Below, one piece after another: positions 43,054 to 52,537 of a DNA stretch of 64,000 nucleotides. The stretch covers positions 124,001-188,000 of the forward strand of contig NZ_CP127165.1 in the NCBI RefSeq assembly GCF_030264275.1, in the 5' to 3' direction. The notes under the pieces were generated by a model, which had not been told where the DNA came from, did not search any database, and saw only the letters and a program-made list of their open reading frames with translations. How positions within the stretch are numbered: the stretch's first letter is position 1; the number at the start of each line of letters is the position of its first letter. A program made the translations under genes and the position numbers. This stretch comes from Marivivens sp. LCG002. GTDB lineage: Bacteria > Pseudomonadota > Alphaproteobacteria > Rhodobacterales > Rhodobacteraceae.

Positions 43054-44252
43054 CCGCGCCTTGGCTCCATGTGATCGGGATCGGCGAAGACGGTCTCGAT
43101 GGTCTGAGTGCTGCAACGATTACGGTCCTCGAAACCGCTGATGTGATCATCGGTGGGGATCGGCACCACAAACTCACCCCGACGATCAAGGCCGAGCGCA
43201 TCAGCTGGCCCTCGCCGTTCGATGCTTTGATAGACCTACTCCAAAGCCTTCGCGGCAAGCGCGTCGCCGTTCTCGCGACGGGTGATCCGCTTTGGTATTC
43301 GGTCGGCGCACGCATTGGCCGAGCGATGGAAGAAGGCGAGATCGTCTTTCATCCGCAGCTGTCTGCGTTTCAGCTTGCCGCATCCCGCATGGGATGGTCG
43401 ATGCCCGATATCGAGCTTCTGACCGTCCATGGACGTCCTGTCGAGCAGATGATCCCCTTTATCCAGCCCGAAGTGCGGATGATTGTTTTAACGACCGGAT
43501 CGAAAACCCCCGCCCAGATCGCGGGGTTCCTGACAGAACGTGGATACGGCCAGTCCAAGCTGACTGTCCTTGCCGCGATGGGCGGCAAAGACGAGCTGCG
43601 TTTCGATGGGATCGCCGAGAGCTGGGACCATGATGTGCCCGAATTCAACACTATGGCTGTCGAATGTATCGCGGGTCCTGATGCGGCCCTTTTGCCCCGT
43701 GTTCCCGGATTGTCAGATGACAATTTCGTCTCGGACGGTACGATGACCAAGCAGGAAGTCCGCGCTGTGACCCTTGCCAAGCTGATGCCGATGCGGGGCG
43801 CTTTGCTGTGGGACATCGGTTCGGGCAGTGGTTCGGTCGCAATCGAATGGATGCGTTCGGCGCCCCACGCAATGGCCATCGGGATCGAGCAGAAAGACGA
43901 GCGCCGTGCGATGGCGGCGACCAATGCGGCTCGGCTAGGGACCCCGAAACTTCAACTCATTGACGGAACTGCGCCATCGGCTCTCGAAGGTCTTGCTCGT
44001 CCTGACGCTGTGTTCATCGGCGGCGGCCTGTCGCAAGAGGTCTTCGACTTTGCCTTTGCCGCGCTCAAGACCCACGGACGCTTGGTTGCCAATGCCGTGA
44101 CGCTTGAATCCGAGGCAGAGCTGATGCGGCTTTATGCAGAGCACGGCGGCGAATTGGTTCGACTGTCGGTCGAGCGTGCCTCGCCGGTAGGGCGTCTTAC
44201 GGGCTGGCGTCCTGCTATGACCGTGACCCAATGGAGCCTGATCAAACGATGA
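43050..44252 (+). CDS. cobL: Precorrin-6Y C5,15-methyltransferase (decarboxylating) CobL
   Basis: The 400-residue enzyme is a CbiE-CbiT fusion. Residues 1-205 form the tetrapyrrole methylase half (VIGIGEDGLDGLS, AVLATGDPLWYS), methylating C5. Residues about 210-400 form a Rossmann methyltransferase (WDIGSGSGSVAIEWMR) that methylates C15 with decarboxylation. This gives precorrin-8. ATG overlaps the cobH stop; the cobI gene follows after 31 bp. Length and domain order match CobL of the aerobic route. Confidence 0.94.
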   Translation: MTAPWLHVIGIGEDGLDGLSAATITVLETADVIIGGDRHHKLTPTIKAERISWPSPFDALIDLLQSLRGKRVAVLATGDPLWYSVGARIGRAMEEGEIVFHPQLSAFQLAASRMGWSMPDIELLTVHGRPVEQMIPFIQPEVRMIVLTTGSKTPAQIAGFLTERGYGQSKLTVLAAMGGKDELRFDGIAESWDHDVPEFNTMAVECIAGPDAALLPRVPGLSDDNFVSDGTMTKQEVRAVTLAKLMPMRGALLWDIGSGSGSVAIEWMRSAPHAMAIGIEQKDERRAMAATNAARLGTPKLQLIDGTAPSALEGLARPDAVFIGGGLSQEVFDFAFAALKTHGRLVANAVTLESEAELMRLYAEHGGELVRLSVERASPVGRLTGWRPAMTVTQWSLIKR

Positions 44253-44283
44253 GCCTTGTGACAATTCAAAAGTGGAGCATCCG

Positions 44284-44985
44284 ATGAAGGGACGTCTCTA
44301 TGGTGTCGGTCTGGGGCCGGGGGCCGCTGATCTTATGACGCTCCGCGCGGCACGTTTGATCGAAAGCGCGCACGTGATTGCCTATCCGACCCTTGCGGGC
44401 GGGTCGAGTTTTGCGCGCTCTATTGCCGCTGAACTCATCCCGAGCGGCGCGCGCGAGATCATTATGGATGTCCCGATGACGGTCGAGCGCGCCCCCGCGC
44501 AGGCTGCCTATGACAAGGGGGCCGAAGAAATCGCCGCTGCTTTGGATGCAGGCGAGGATGTGGTTTGCCTCTGCGAAGGCGATCCCTTCTTCTATGGCTC
44601 GTTCATGTATCTTTATGCGCGGCTTGCCGACCGTTACGAGGTCGAAGTCGTGCCCGGCGTTACGTCGATCACCGCTTGCGCGGCGCGTGCGGGTCGCCCG
44701 CTTGTGGCCCGCAACGAGAGACTGACAGTCCTTGCAGGTCCGCTCCCCGAGCCAGAGCTTCGTGCGCGGATCGAGGGCGCAGAAAGCGTTGTGATTATGA
44801 AGGTGGGTCGTCATCTTCCGAAAATCCGCGCCGTGATCGAGAGCCTCGGGCTCACGGACAAGGCAAGCTACGTCGAGCGCGCAACACTCCCCGAAGAGGT
44901 TGTGCTGCCGCTTTCGAAGGCGCCCGAAAAGGCGCCTTATTTTTCAATGATACTACTGACTAAGGGAGAAGACCCGTGGCTGTGA
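44284..44985 (+). CDS. cobI: Precorrin-2 C20-methyltransferase CobI
   Basis: The 233-residue tetrapyrrole methylase converts precorrin-2 to precorrin-3A using SAM. It shows the N-terminal GVGLGPGAADLMT, the substrate/SAM loop CEGDPFFYGSFMYL, and the VPGVTSITACAARAGRPL block. The start at 44284 (MKGRLYGVG) has GGAG upstream; an ATG four codons earlier is possible. The gene overlaps the next by 10 bp. Confidence 0.93.
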   Translation: MKGRLYGVGLGPGAADLMTLRAARLIESAHVIAYPTLAGGSSFARSIAAELIPSGAREIIMDVPMTVERAPAQAAYDKGAEEIAAALDAGEDVVCLCEGDPFFYGSFMYLYARLADRYEVEVVPGVTSITACAARAGRPLVARNERLTVLAGPLPEPELRARIEGAESVVIMKVGRHLPKIRAVIESLGLTDKASYVERATLPEEVVLPLSKAPEKAPYFSMILLTKGEDPWL

Positions 44986-46787
44986 AACCGGTCGTCGTTA
45001 CGCTTTCGCGTGCGGGTGAGGATGTGGCGCATCGCATCGCGTCCAAATTCGGATATCAAGTACATGGCCGCGAAGGTCGCGTGGACAAAGCCGATGCCTT
45101 TTTCGGCAACGCGCTTGACCATGTGCGGACGCTGTTTGCAGCGGGCGTGCCTGTCATCGGCGTATGCGCGAGCGGTATTTTGATCCGCGCAGTTGCACCT
45201 GTGTTGAACCACAAGCGGACCGAGCCGGCCGTGCTTTCGGTAAGCGACGACGGGTCGGTCGTGATCCCGCTGCTTGGCGGCCATCGTGGCGCAAACCGTA
45301 TGGCAAGCGAGATTGCTATGCTTTTGGAGGCAAAGGCCGCCGTGACCACTGCGGGGGATGTTGCCATCGGCGTCGCGCTTGACGAGCCGCCGCTCGGGTA
45401 TTGCATTGCCAATATCGAGGATGCCAAAGACGCTATGTCCGCCATCCTTGCAGGCAAAGGCGTGCGTGTCGTCGGCGAGAATATCTTCGGCATCGAAAGC
45501 GACGAGAATGGAGCCGTCACCCTGACCGTGACCGAAGCGCCTGTCGAAGGCAGTGGCTCGAACCTCGTCTATCATCCCCAGCGTTACGTCCTCGGGCTTG
45601 GGTCCGCACGCGGCGCCGATGCGGATGAGACTTGGGCCTTTGTCGAAAAGACACTTGCAGATGCGGGGATCGCCAAAGGGTCCATCGCATGCGTTGCCTC
45701 TCTCGATCTCAAAGGTGACGAACCTGCCATGAACGAAGCTGCGCGTCGTCTCGGCGTTCCGCTTCGCGTGTTTACGGCCGCCGAACTCGAGGCAGAGGCA
45801 GGTCGACTTGCAAATCCGTCCGACGTCGTTTTTGCCGAAGTCGGCTGTCACGGTGTGTCCGAAGGTGCGGCGCTTGCGGCGGCGGGGCCTGATGCCGTGC
45901 TTGTCGTAGAGAAGCAGAAGATTGCAGAAGCAACCTGTGCGATTGCGCGCGCGCCTCTGCCGATCACCGAAATGGCAGGCCGCTCGCGCGGGCGTCTCTC
46001 GGTCGTCGGGATCGGGCCGGGTCAGGCCGCTTGGCGCACGCCAGAGGTGTCCCGTCTTGTCAGTGAGGCCGAAGAGCTTGTTGGTTACGGCCTCTACATC
46101 GACCTCCTTGGACCACTTGCGGCGGGCAAGCACCGTGCCGATTTCCCGCTGGGCGGTGAAGAGGACCGCTGTCGCTATGCGCTGGAGCGCGCTGCCGAAG
46201 GACGCAATGTGGCTCTCGTCTGTTCGGGCGATGCCGGTATCTATGCAATGGGCGCTTTGGTGTTCGAGCTTCTCGACCGTGCCCCCGACCAGATGGGCGT
46301 GAGCGATGCCGCGCACCGCGTCGAAGTCGTCTGTTCCCCCGGTGTTTCGGCGCTTCAAGGCGCTGCTGCACGTGCGGGCGCACCGCTCGGGCATGACTTC
46401 TGTACCATCTCGCTGTCGGACCTTTTGACCCCGCGTGCGGATATTCTGCGTCGCCTCAAGGCCGCTGCCGAAGGTGACTTTGTCATCGCCTTCTATAATC
46501 CCGTAAGCAAAACCCGCCGCACTCTCTTGGCTGAAGCGCGCGATATCCTTCTGGAGCATCGCCCCGCAGATACGCCCGTTATGCTAGCGTCATCGCTTGG
46601 TCGTCCCGAGGAATATGTGCGCTATCGCCGACTAGATGAGCTCGAGGTCGACGAGGTCGATATGCTGACCGTTGTGCTTGTCGGTTCGTCCAACTCGCGG
46701 CTTGCGCAGCTTGGTGAAGGGCCGCGTATGTTCACGCCGCGCGGCTATGCGCGAAAGATCGACGGCGATCTGAGCGGCAAGTCCTAA
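44976..46787 (+). CDS. cobJ: CbiG-CobJ fusion protein
   Basis: The 603-residue protein joins two normally separate enzymes. Residues 1-330 match CbiG, which opens the delta-lactone in the anaerobic route (VCASGILIRAVAP, LLGGHRGANRMA). Residues 338-600 match CobJ/CbiH, the precorrin-3B C17-methyltransferase with ring contraction (SVVGIGPGQAAW, VCSGDAGIYAMG, AFYNPVSKTR). Start is the GTG at 44976, overlapping cobI by 10 bp, with AAGGGAG ahead. Fusions of this kind occur elsewhere, but the use of a CbiG half in a CobN-type pathway is worth a check. Confidence 0.9.
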   Translation: MAVKPVVVTLSRAGEDVAHRIASKFGYQVHGREGRVDKADAFFGNALDHVRTLFAAGVPVIGVCASGILIRAVAPVLNHKRTEPAVLSVSDDGSVVIPLLGGHRGANRMASEIAMLLEAKAAVTTAGDVAIGVALDEPPLGYCIANIEDAKDAMSAILAGKGVRVVGENIFGIESDENGAVTLTVTEAPVEGSGSNLVYHPQRYVLGLGSARGADADETWAFVEKTLADAGIAKGSIACVASLDLKGDEPAMNEAARRLGVPLRVFTAAELEAEAGRLANPSDVVFAEVGCHGVSEGAALAAAGPDAVLVVEKQKIAEATCAIARAPLPITEMAGRSRGRLSVVGIGPGQAAWRTPEVSRLVSEAEELVGYGLYIDLLGPLAAGKHRADFPLGGEEDRCRYALERAAEGRNVALVCSGDAGIYAMGALVFELLDRAPDQMGVSDAAHRVEVVCSPGVSALQGAAARAGAPLGHDFCTISLSDLLTPRADILRRLKAAAEGDFVIAFYNPVSKTRRTLLAEARDILLEHRPADTPVMLASSLGRPEEYVRYRRLDELEVDEVDMLTVVLVGSSNSRLAQLGEGPRMFTPRGYARKIDGDLSGKS

Positions 46788-46825
46788 GTTCCAATTTTTC
46801 GGCAGTCTGACAGAAAGGCCATGCC

Positions 46826-47599
46826 ATGACAGTTTTCTTTATCGGAGCAGGCCCCGGCGATCCCGAGCTTCTGACCCTCAAGGCGCGTCGGATCATCGGC
46901 GAATGCCCTGTTTGCCTCTATGCAGGCTCTCTGGTCCCCGAAGAAGTCGTGGCATGTGCGCCCGAAGGGGCCCGTGTTCTCGACACCGCGCCGATGACGC
47001 TCGACGACACCCACGGTGAAATCCTCGCGGCGCACAAGCGCGGCGAGAACGTTGCGCGTGTGCACTCGGGGGATCCATCACTTTACGGGGCGATCGCCGA
47101 GCAGATCCGTAGACTCAAAGCGGACGGGATCGATTACCAGATCATTCCGGGGGTGCCTGCTTACGCGGCGGCTGCAGCGGCTCTAGGGCAGGAACTGACC
47201 ATTCCCGAAGTTGCGCAGTCGATCATCCTGACTCGTATGTCGATGAAGTCGACCTCCATGCCCGCAGGCGAGACGCTTGAAAACTTTGGCCGCACGGGGG
47301 CGACGCTTGCCATTCACCTCGGTATCCGTGCCCTCCGCGAAATCGAGCGTCAGCTTGCTCCCTTCTACGGTGCAGACTGTCCTGTCGCAGTGGTCTATCG
47401 TGTGGGTTGGCCCGATCAGGCGATCATTCGCGGGTCGCTTTCGGACATTCACGCCAAGGTTCGAGAGGCCAAGATCACCCGCACGGCGCTAGTCCTTGTG
47501 GGTCCTGCTCTGTCGGACAATCACGGCTTTCCCGACTCGGCCCTCTATGATGCAGCCAAGCCGCACGTTCTACGCCCGCGCGTAAAAACTGGTGCTTGA
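46826..47599 (+). CDS. cobM: Precorrin-4 C11-methyltransferase CobM
   Basis: The 257-residue tetrapyrrole methylase shows FIGAGPGDPELLTLKA at the N-terminus and VHSGDPSLYGAIAEQ in the middle. It also has IIPGVPAYAAAAAALGQELTIPEV and ILTRMSMKSTSMP, hallmarks of CobM/CbiF. It produces precorrin-5 from precorrin-4. AAAGG lies ahead of ATG 46826. It is the last recognised cob gene in this operon; cobF, cobK, cobG/cobZ and cobA are not visible. Confidence 0.93.
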   Translation: MTVFFIGAGPGDPELLTLKARRIIGECPVCLYAGSLVPEEVVACAPEGARVLDTAPMTLDDTHGEILAAHKRGENVARVHSGDPSLYGAIAEQIRRLKADGIDYQIIPGVPAYAAAAAALGQELTIPEVAQSIILTRMSMKSTSMPAGETLENFGRTGATLAIHLGIRALREIERQLAPFYGADCPVAVVYRVGWPDQAIIRGSLSDIHAKVREAKITRTALVLVGPALSDNHGFPDSALYDAAKPHVLRPRVKTGA

Positions 47600-47694
47600 G
47601 AGGAACATTTTCCGAAATACCTCCGTTAATACCAAAGGTTAGCTTGAATCGTTTAGGTTCTCCTTCAAGCTGGCCTTACACGGTGGAGGTGAAA

Positions 47695-48048
47695 ATGTCG
47701 GAATATCTTCCTGAGGCAGTTCGCAAAGGTCTTGAAGATGCGCGCAAGGCGGCTCTGCGTCGTTCGTCGCGTCTCTGCGTGCATGTGGGGGACGAGGTCT
47801 ATCGCATCAACAAGATGTGGGACACCGGCTTTTCAATGGACGCCGAAGACGCGCCCCATTTGCGCGGTCAGGTCGAGATTTATGACGGTATGCGGCACGT
47901 CTCTCGCTGTCTGATCGTGGCTTCGACCGAAGAATCAGGCGAGATGCTTTTCGAGTTCAAATGGAACACACCTGTCTCGGATCGGCCTGCGCTCGACTAT
48001 GTGCAGGAGCGCGAGGCTCCTGCCGGTCTTTTGGGGTATAGCTTCTGA
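47695..48048 (+). CDS. Small conserved protein with PilZ-like features
   Basis: The 117-residue soluble protein has RRSSR near residue 20 and DTGFSMDAEDAPHLRG about 25 residues later, reminiscent of the RxxxR and D/NxSxxG c-di-GMP motifs of PilZ, but degenerate. I recall similar proteins in many Rhodobacterales genomes without function. The start MSEYLPEAVRKGLED is chosen over an upstream frame that crosses the end of cobM. The stop abuts the convergent MalY-type gene as TGATCA. Confidence 0.6.
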   Translation: MSEYLPEAVRKGLEDARKAALRRSSRLCVHVGDEVYRINKMWDTGFSMDAEDAPHLRGQVEIYDGMRHVSRCLIVASTEESGEMLFEFKWNTPVSDRPALDYVQEREAPAGLLGYSF

Positions 48049-49218
48049 TCATTGAAGATCGCCGAGCGCGGCTTGGAGGCGTTTGACCGCCTCCTCGACG
48101 CGGACGCGAGGTGTCGCAAAGTTGAACCGAAGATAGGTCTCGCCGCCTTTGCCGAAGGTGATGCCGTGGTTGGCTGCAATCTTTGCATCCTTCTCGACGC
48201 GCTGTTGGACCTCTTGCACGGAAAGGCCCGTGTCCTCGAAATTCACCCACGCCAGATAGGTGGACTCCATCGCCATCGACTTGACCCCGGGAATGGCATT
48301 GACGCCTTCGTCGAAAAGACGGCGATTGGCGTCTAGGTAGTCGCGAAGTGCATCGACCCAAGCTGCGCCTTCGGGGGAATAGGCGGCTGTCGCCATAAAC
48401 AGTCCGAACGAATTCGCCGAGATGCCCAAAGCGGCGATACGCCGAGCAAAACGATCACGAAGATCGGGGTCTTCGATGATAACGTTGCCCGAATGGCTCC
48501 CTGCGATGTTGAAGGTCTTGGTCGTTGCGGTCATCGTGACAAGCCGTTCGCGGGTGTGCGCGACAAGTGCGGTCGGGATATGTTTGATCCCCGGCATCGT
48601 GAGGTCCTGATGTATCTCGTCCGACACGATAACGAGATCGTGGCGGGCAGCAAAGGCGACGACCTCTTCAAGCTCTTGTCGTGTCCAGACGCGACCGCCC
48701 GGATTGTGCGGTGAACACAGGATCAGCATCCGCTCGTTCCCGAGCATCTGCTTGTCATAGGCGTCGAAGTCGAATTCGTATCGCCCGTTGTTGTTCACCA
48801 GTTCGCATTCCACGACTTGACGGCTCGAGGCGTTAATCACACGGGCAAAAGCATGATAGACGGGCGTGAAGAGCACAACGCCGTCCCCTTCCCGAGTAAA
48901 GGCGTCGATACAGAGCGCCGTGCCGTTCACCAAACCATGCGTGGTGAAAATCCAAGTGGGGTCGATGTCCCAGCCGTGGCGCTCTTTCATCCACCACTGA
49001 ATGGCAGCGCGATAGGGGCCTTCGTCGCCGAAATACCCATAGATGCCGTGATCGAGTTGCGCCTTGATCGCTTTCTGGACGCAGTCGGGCGCTTTGAAGT
49101 CCATATCCGCGACCCACATCGCAAGGCCGTCTGCTTCGGGCACGCCGTAGAGTTGCTCCATCATATCCCATTTGACGCAATGGGTGCCGTGGCGATCGAC
49201 CACTTCATCAAAATTCAT
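48049..49218 (-). CDS. MalY/PatB family PLP-dependent C-S lyase
   Basis: The 389-residue fold-type I enzyme has the MalY/PatB opening MNFDEVVDRHGTHCVKWD, the cofactor motif SPHNPGGRVWT, the SDEIHQDLT aspartate, and the Schiff-base lysine in TATTKTFNIAGSH. Members cleave cystathionine or other cysteine S-conjugates to pyruvate, ammonia and thiol. The start at 49218 has GGAGG upstream. A role in methionine synthesis (MetC-type) is plausible; substrate preference is not evident. Confidence 0.88.
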   Translation of the reverse strand: MNFDEVVDRHGTHCVKWDMMEQLYGVPEADGLAMWVADMDFKAPDCVQKAIKAQLDHGIYGYFGDEGPYRAAIQWWMKERHGWDIDPTWIFTTHGLVNGTALCIDAFTREGDGVVLFTPVYHAFARVINASSRQVVECELVNNNGRYEFDFDAYDKQMLGNERMLILCSPHNPGGRVWTRQELEEVVAFAARHDLVIVSDEIHQDLTMPGIKHIPTALVAHTRERLVTMTATTKTFNIAGSHSGNVIIEDPDLRDRFARRIAALGISANSFGLFMATAAYSPEGAAWVDALRDYLDANRRLFDEGVNAIPGVKSMAMESTYLAWVNFEDTGLSVQEVQQRVEKDAKIAANHGITFGKGGETYLRFNFATPRVRVEEAVKRLQAALGDLQ

Positions 49219-49328
49219 GAGGAGCCTCCTTTGTTCCTGTTTGCGCAAGGTTGCGGTTTGATCGGCAAGGCGCAAGGTCAAAACGACTGGTTCTTGCGGG
49301 AGCGCCTACAAATGGCTACATCGCGCTC

Positions 49329-49850
49329 ATGACCATCAAACCTATTCTCATTCACCCCGACCCGCGCCTCAAGAAGGTTGCAGACCCTATTGCAGAGGTT
49401 TCGAGCGCTATTCGCCGTCAAGCCGATGATATGCTCGAGACGATGTATGATGCGCCCGGGATCGGCCTTGCTGCCCCACAGATCGGTATTCTCAACCGAC
49501 TGATCGTGATGGATGCTCAGCGCGACCCCGAGGCCAAGCCAAACCCGATGGTTTTGGTGAACCCCGAGGTGATCTGGGAATCCGAAGAGCGCAACGTCTA
49601 CGAGGAAGGGTGTCTGTCGATCCCCGAGCAATACGCCGAGGTCGAGCGCCCCAAGATGGTGCGCGTGCGCTGGCTCGATCTTGATGGCAAGACGGTCGAG
49701 GAGGAGTTCGACGAGCTTTGGGCGACTTGTGTCCAGCACGAGATCGATCATCTCAACGGCACCCTCTTTATTGATTATCTCAAGCCGCTCAAGCGCCAGA
49801 TGATCACCCGCAAGATGCAAAAGCTCAAGCGTGACCGCGCGCGCGGCTGA
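49329..49850 (+). CDS. def: Peptide deformylase (active type)
   Basis: The 173-residue metal enzyme removes the formyl group from nascent proteins. All three motifs are intact: GIGLAAPQ (44-51), EGCLS with metal-ligand Cys95, and HEIDH with His137, Glu138 and His141. The start at 49329 is chosen because MTIKPILIHPDPRL is the usual N-terminus; the upstream frame overlaps the lyase promoter. It precedes a second deformylase homologue (18 bp) and fmt, the enzyme that adds the formyl group. Confidence 0.95.
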   Translation: MTIKPILIHPDPRLKKVADPIAEVSSAIRRQADDMLETMYDAPGIGLAAPQIGILNRLIVMDAQRDPEAKPNPMVLVNPEVIWESEERNVYEEGCLSIPEQYAEVERPKMVRVRWLDLDGKTVEEEFDELWATCVQHEIDHLNGTLFIDYLKPLKRQMITRKMQKLKRDRARG

Positions 49851-49868
49851 TCCTTCGGAGGTTTCCTG

Positions 49869-50366
49869 ATGCCCCATCGTCCCTTTGTCATGTGGCCTGA
49901 CAAGCGACTTCGCACGCCTGCCGAGCCCGTCGCGGCGATTACCGACGAAACCCGTGCGATCTGGGACGAGATGATCACCGCGATGGAAGAGATGCCGGGG
50001 GTAGGGCTTGCTGCGGTCCAACTCGGGATCATGCAGAGGTTGGCCGTTGTCGATTGCTCCGAAGAGCGCGGCAAAGTCGTGCGGATGGCAAATCCCGAAG
50101 TGCTCCATGCGAGTGTCCAACCGCGGGATCACGAAGAAGCCTCGCCCAATCTTCCCGGTGTATCGGCAAAGGTGACGCGCCCCCGCGCCGTGACCGTCAA
50201 ATTCCTCAATGAAAATGGCGAGATCGAAGAGCGTGATTTTGTCGGCCTTTGGGCCACGAGCGTGCAGCACCAGATAGACCATCTGAACGGCAGAATGTAT
50301 TTCGACCGTCTGAGCAAGATGAAGCGCGACATGCTGCTTCGCAAAGCTCAAAAGCTGAACCGATAG
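49869..50366 (+). CDS. Deformylase homologue lacking catalytic residues
   Basis: The 165-residue protein keeps the deformylase fold with GVGLAAVQ (44-51) in place of GIGLAAPQ. However, EGCLS is EASPN (metal-ligand Cys to Ser92) and HEIDH is HQIDH (catalytic Glu to Gln135). It therefore should not bind metal or catalyse as usual. It is read from GGAGG-ATG in the def-fmt operon and keeps the C-terminal tail KMKRDMLLRKAQKL that contacts ribosomes in true deformylases. Possible roles are a non-catalytic ribosome-associated factor or a divergent enzyme. Confidence 0.88.
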   Translation: MPHRPFVMWPDKRLRTPAEPVAAITDETRAIWDEMITAMEEMPGVGLAAVQLGIMQRLAVVDCSEERGKVVRMANPEVLHASVQPRDHEEASPNLPGVSAKVTRPRAVTVKFLNENGEIEERDFVGLWATSVQHQIDHLNGRMYFDRLSKMKRDMLLRKAQKLNR

Positions 50367-50375
50367 GAGACCGCG

Positions 50376-51275
50376 ATGCGTATCGTATTCATGGGCACGC
50401 CGGATTTTTCGGTTTCGGCTTTGAACGCGCTGGTCGAAGCGGGCCACGAGGTGGCCGCCGTCTATTCCCAGCCGCCCCGTCCAGCAGGTCGCGGCAAGAA
50501 AGAGCGTCCCTCACCCGTTCACGCCCGTGCGCTGGAGCTTGGGCTGGATGTGCGCCATCCGCTGAATTTCAAGTCCGAAGAGGATCGCGCGGCCTTTGCG
50601 GCATTGAATGCCGATATCGCGGTCGTTGTCGCCTATGGTTTGATCCTTCCGCAAGAGGTGCTGGATGCACCAAAGCATGGTTGCCTGAATATCCATGCCT
50701 CGCTTTTGCCGCGCTGGCGTGGTGCTGCACCGATCCACCGCGCGATTATGGCGGGTGATGCTGAAACGGGTGTGTGTATCATGCAGATGGAAGCGGGGCT
50801 TGATACCGGACCCGTCCTGCTGCGACAGGCGACGTCGATCGGCGCAGAGGAAACCACCGGTGTTCTGCATGATTGGCTTGCCGATATGGGGGCAAAGCTG
50901 ATCGTCGAGGCGCTCGCCAAACTTCCCGAGTTGACCCCCGAGGTTCAGCCCGAAGAGGGTGTGACCTATGCCCACAAGATCGACAAAGCCGAGGCGCGGA
51001 TCAACTGGACCCGCCCTGCGGTCGAGGTGGATCGCCAAATTCGCGGCCTCTCGCCGTTTCCCGGTGCATGGTGCGAGGCGGAGGGCGAGCGGGTCAAGCT
51101 GCTCTCGTCCAGATTGGCAGAGGGAGCGGGTGACGCAGGCCAAGTGCTTGGCGGCTGGACGATTGCCTGTGGTGACGGCGCAATCGAGGTCACACGGCTC
51201 CAGCGTGCGGGCAAAACGGCTGTCAGCGCCGAAGATGCGCTGCGCGGGATGACGCTGCCCCCCAAGATCGGCTAG
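50376..51275 (+). CDS. fmt: Methionyl-tRNA formyltransferase
   Basis: It formylates Met-tRNA(fMet) with 10-formyl-tetrahydrofolate. The 299-residue protein has [20 protein letters not shown], the catalytic region [20 protein letters not shown], and a C-terminal tRNA-binding beta domain with [17 protein letters not shown] precedes the ATG. The def-def-like-fmt order is characteristic of formylation/deformylation operons. The stop overlaps the ROK regulator stop as CTAG. Confidence 0.96.
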   Translation: MRIVFMGTPDFSVSALNALVEAGHEVAAVYSQPPRPAGRGKKERPSPVHARALELGLDVRHPLNFKSEEDRAAFAALNADIAVVVAYGLILPQEVLDAPKHGCLNIHASLLPRWRGAAPIHRAIMAGDAETGVCIMQMEAGLDTGPVLLRQATSIGAEETTGVLHDWLADMGAKLIVEALAKLPELTPEVQPEEGVTYAHKIDKAEARINWTRPAVEVDRQIRGLSPFPGAWCEAEGERVKLLSSRLAEGAGDAGQVLGGWTIACGDGAIEVTRLQRAGKTAVSAEDALRGMTLPPKIG

Positions 51276-52537
51276 GCGGTTCTGGCTTCGGAGAAAATCC
51301 GGTCGGTCAGTTCACCCAGAGCGAGCGCAGCAGCGCCGCGCGCCCAGACATATTGATCCCACGTCTGCATCTCGATGAGGCAGGGGGCACGGGATTGGTC
51401 AAGCGCCAGCGCTTGCGTTTCGGCAAAAACCTCGTCCGCATAGAGATAATCAAAGCGCATTTTCTCGCCCGACAGAATGATCATCTCAGGGTCGATCAGA
51501 TTGATGATGTTCGATAGTCCCACAGCCAGATAGCGGCCTGCGCGGCGGAAAATCGTCTGCGCGCCCTTATTCCCCGCTTTGGCCTGTTCATAAAGCGTTT
51601 CGAGCATATCGGGCAGACTCATCGGGCTCAGGCGCGAAGTTCCCAGCGCGGTAGAGGCTTCGCGTGCGAGCGCATAATCGGCGAGATACGCCTCGAGGCA
51701 TCCGCGTCGTCCACAGCGGCAGAGAGCGCCGTCGAGCTGCACCTTGGTGTGGCCGAATTCGGTGCCAAGTCCGCGTGTGCCTCGGAAAAGCTGGCTGTTC
51801 ATCACAATGCCCATACCTACGCCATGTTCGATCGTGACGACGACAAAGTCGGGTCTCGTGCGTCCGATGCCGAACCAGAGTTCCGCGAGCGTCAGCATAT
51901 TGGCATCGTTGTCGATTGTGCAGGGTTTGCCGAAAGACACCGAAAGCGCCGCTTTGAGGTTGGCGTCCCGTTCCGTCAAAGTGGGGGACCATGTCACGAT
52001 GCCCGTGTTGTGGTCGACGATCCCCGCAATACCCGCCGAAACAATCGAGACATCGTCAAGCGACTTACCTGCCTGTTGCAAGAGCTGTTCTGCCAAGGTG
52101 CGGCACTCCTGCACCAGCTCCGCCAACGGCTTGCGAAGACTTGGGGTCTGGAGCTTGGCTTTTGCAACCACATTGCCCGAGAGATCACAGAGCACCGCTG
52201 AATGCGCCTCTTCCGAGATCTTGATCCCGATTGTGTAGCGTGCTTCGGAAATCACTTCGAGAGCGACTGGCGGCCTTCCGCGACCTGTTTCGCGCTGGGC
52301 CCCCGAAACTTCGCGGAGCAAACCTTCGGCAATGAGATCGGCAGTAAGAGCCGTTACTGTCGCGGGGCTGATGTTCAGGCTCTTGGCGAGTTCGGAGCGC
52401 GGGATAAGGGCATGAGCGCGGACCTGCTCGAAAATCTGTTGGCGCAGAGGTTTGCCGTCGCGTCCCGCGACAGATTGAACGGGTCCAAAGCCGTTTTGCG
52501 GGTCGATGACACCATCTTGAAGCGTGCCAGAAGCCAT
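51272..52537 (-). CDS. ROK-family transcriptional regulator (XylR-like)
   Basis: The 421-residue protein has an N-terminal winged helix ([39 protein letters not shown], about 35-75) and a C-terminal ROK sugar-kinase-like domain. The latter carries the zinc motif [16 protein letters not shown] and [13 protein letters not shown]. It probably represses the divergent xylB-xylA genes and responds to xylose. The start at 52537 is supported by AAGGA 9 nt upstream; ATG 52546 is an alternative. Confidence 0.88.
   Translation of the reverse strand: MASGTLQDGVIDPQNGFGPVQSVAGRDGKPLRQQIFEQVRAHALIPRSELAKSLNISPATVTALTADLIAEGLLREVSGAQRETGRGRPPVALEVISEARYTIGIKISEEAHSAVLCDLSGNVVAKAKLQTPSLRKPLAELVQECRTLAEQLLQQAGKSLDDVSIVSAGIAGIVDHNTGIVTWSPTLTERDANLKAALSVSFGKPCTIDNDANMLTLAELWFGIGRTRPDFVVVTIEHGVGMGIVMNSQLFRGTRGLGTEFGHTKVQLDGALCRCGRRGCLEAYLADYALAREASTALGTSRLSPMSLPDMLETLYEQAKAGNKGAQTIFRRAGRYLAVGLSNIINLIDPEMIILSGEKMRFDYLYADEVFAETQALALDQSRAPCLIEMQTWDQYVWARGAAALALGELTDRIFSEARTA

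Noticed and set aside
44937-46559. 540-codon antisense frame opposite the CbiG-CobJ gene
   Set aside because: It has no ribosome site and no homology that I can recognise, while the plus-strand gene is certain.
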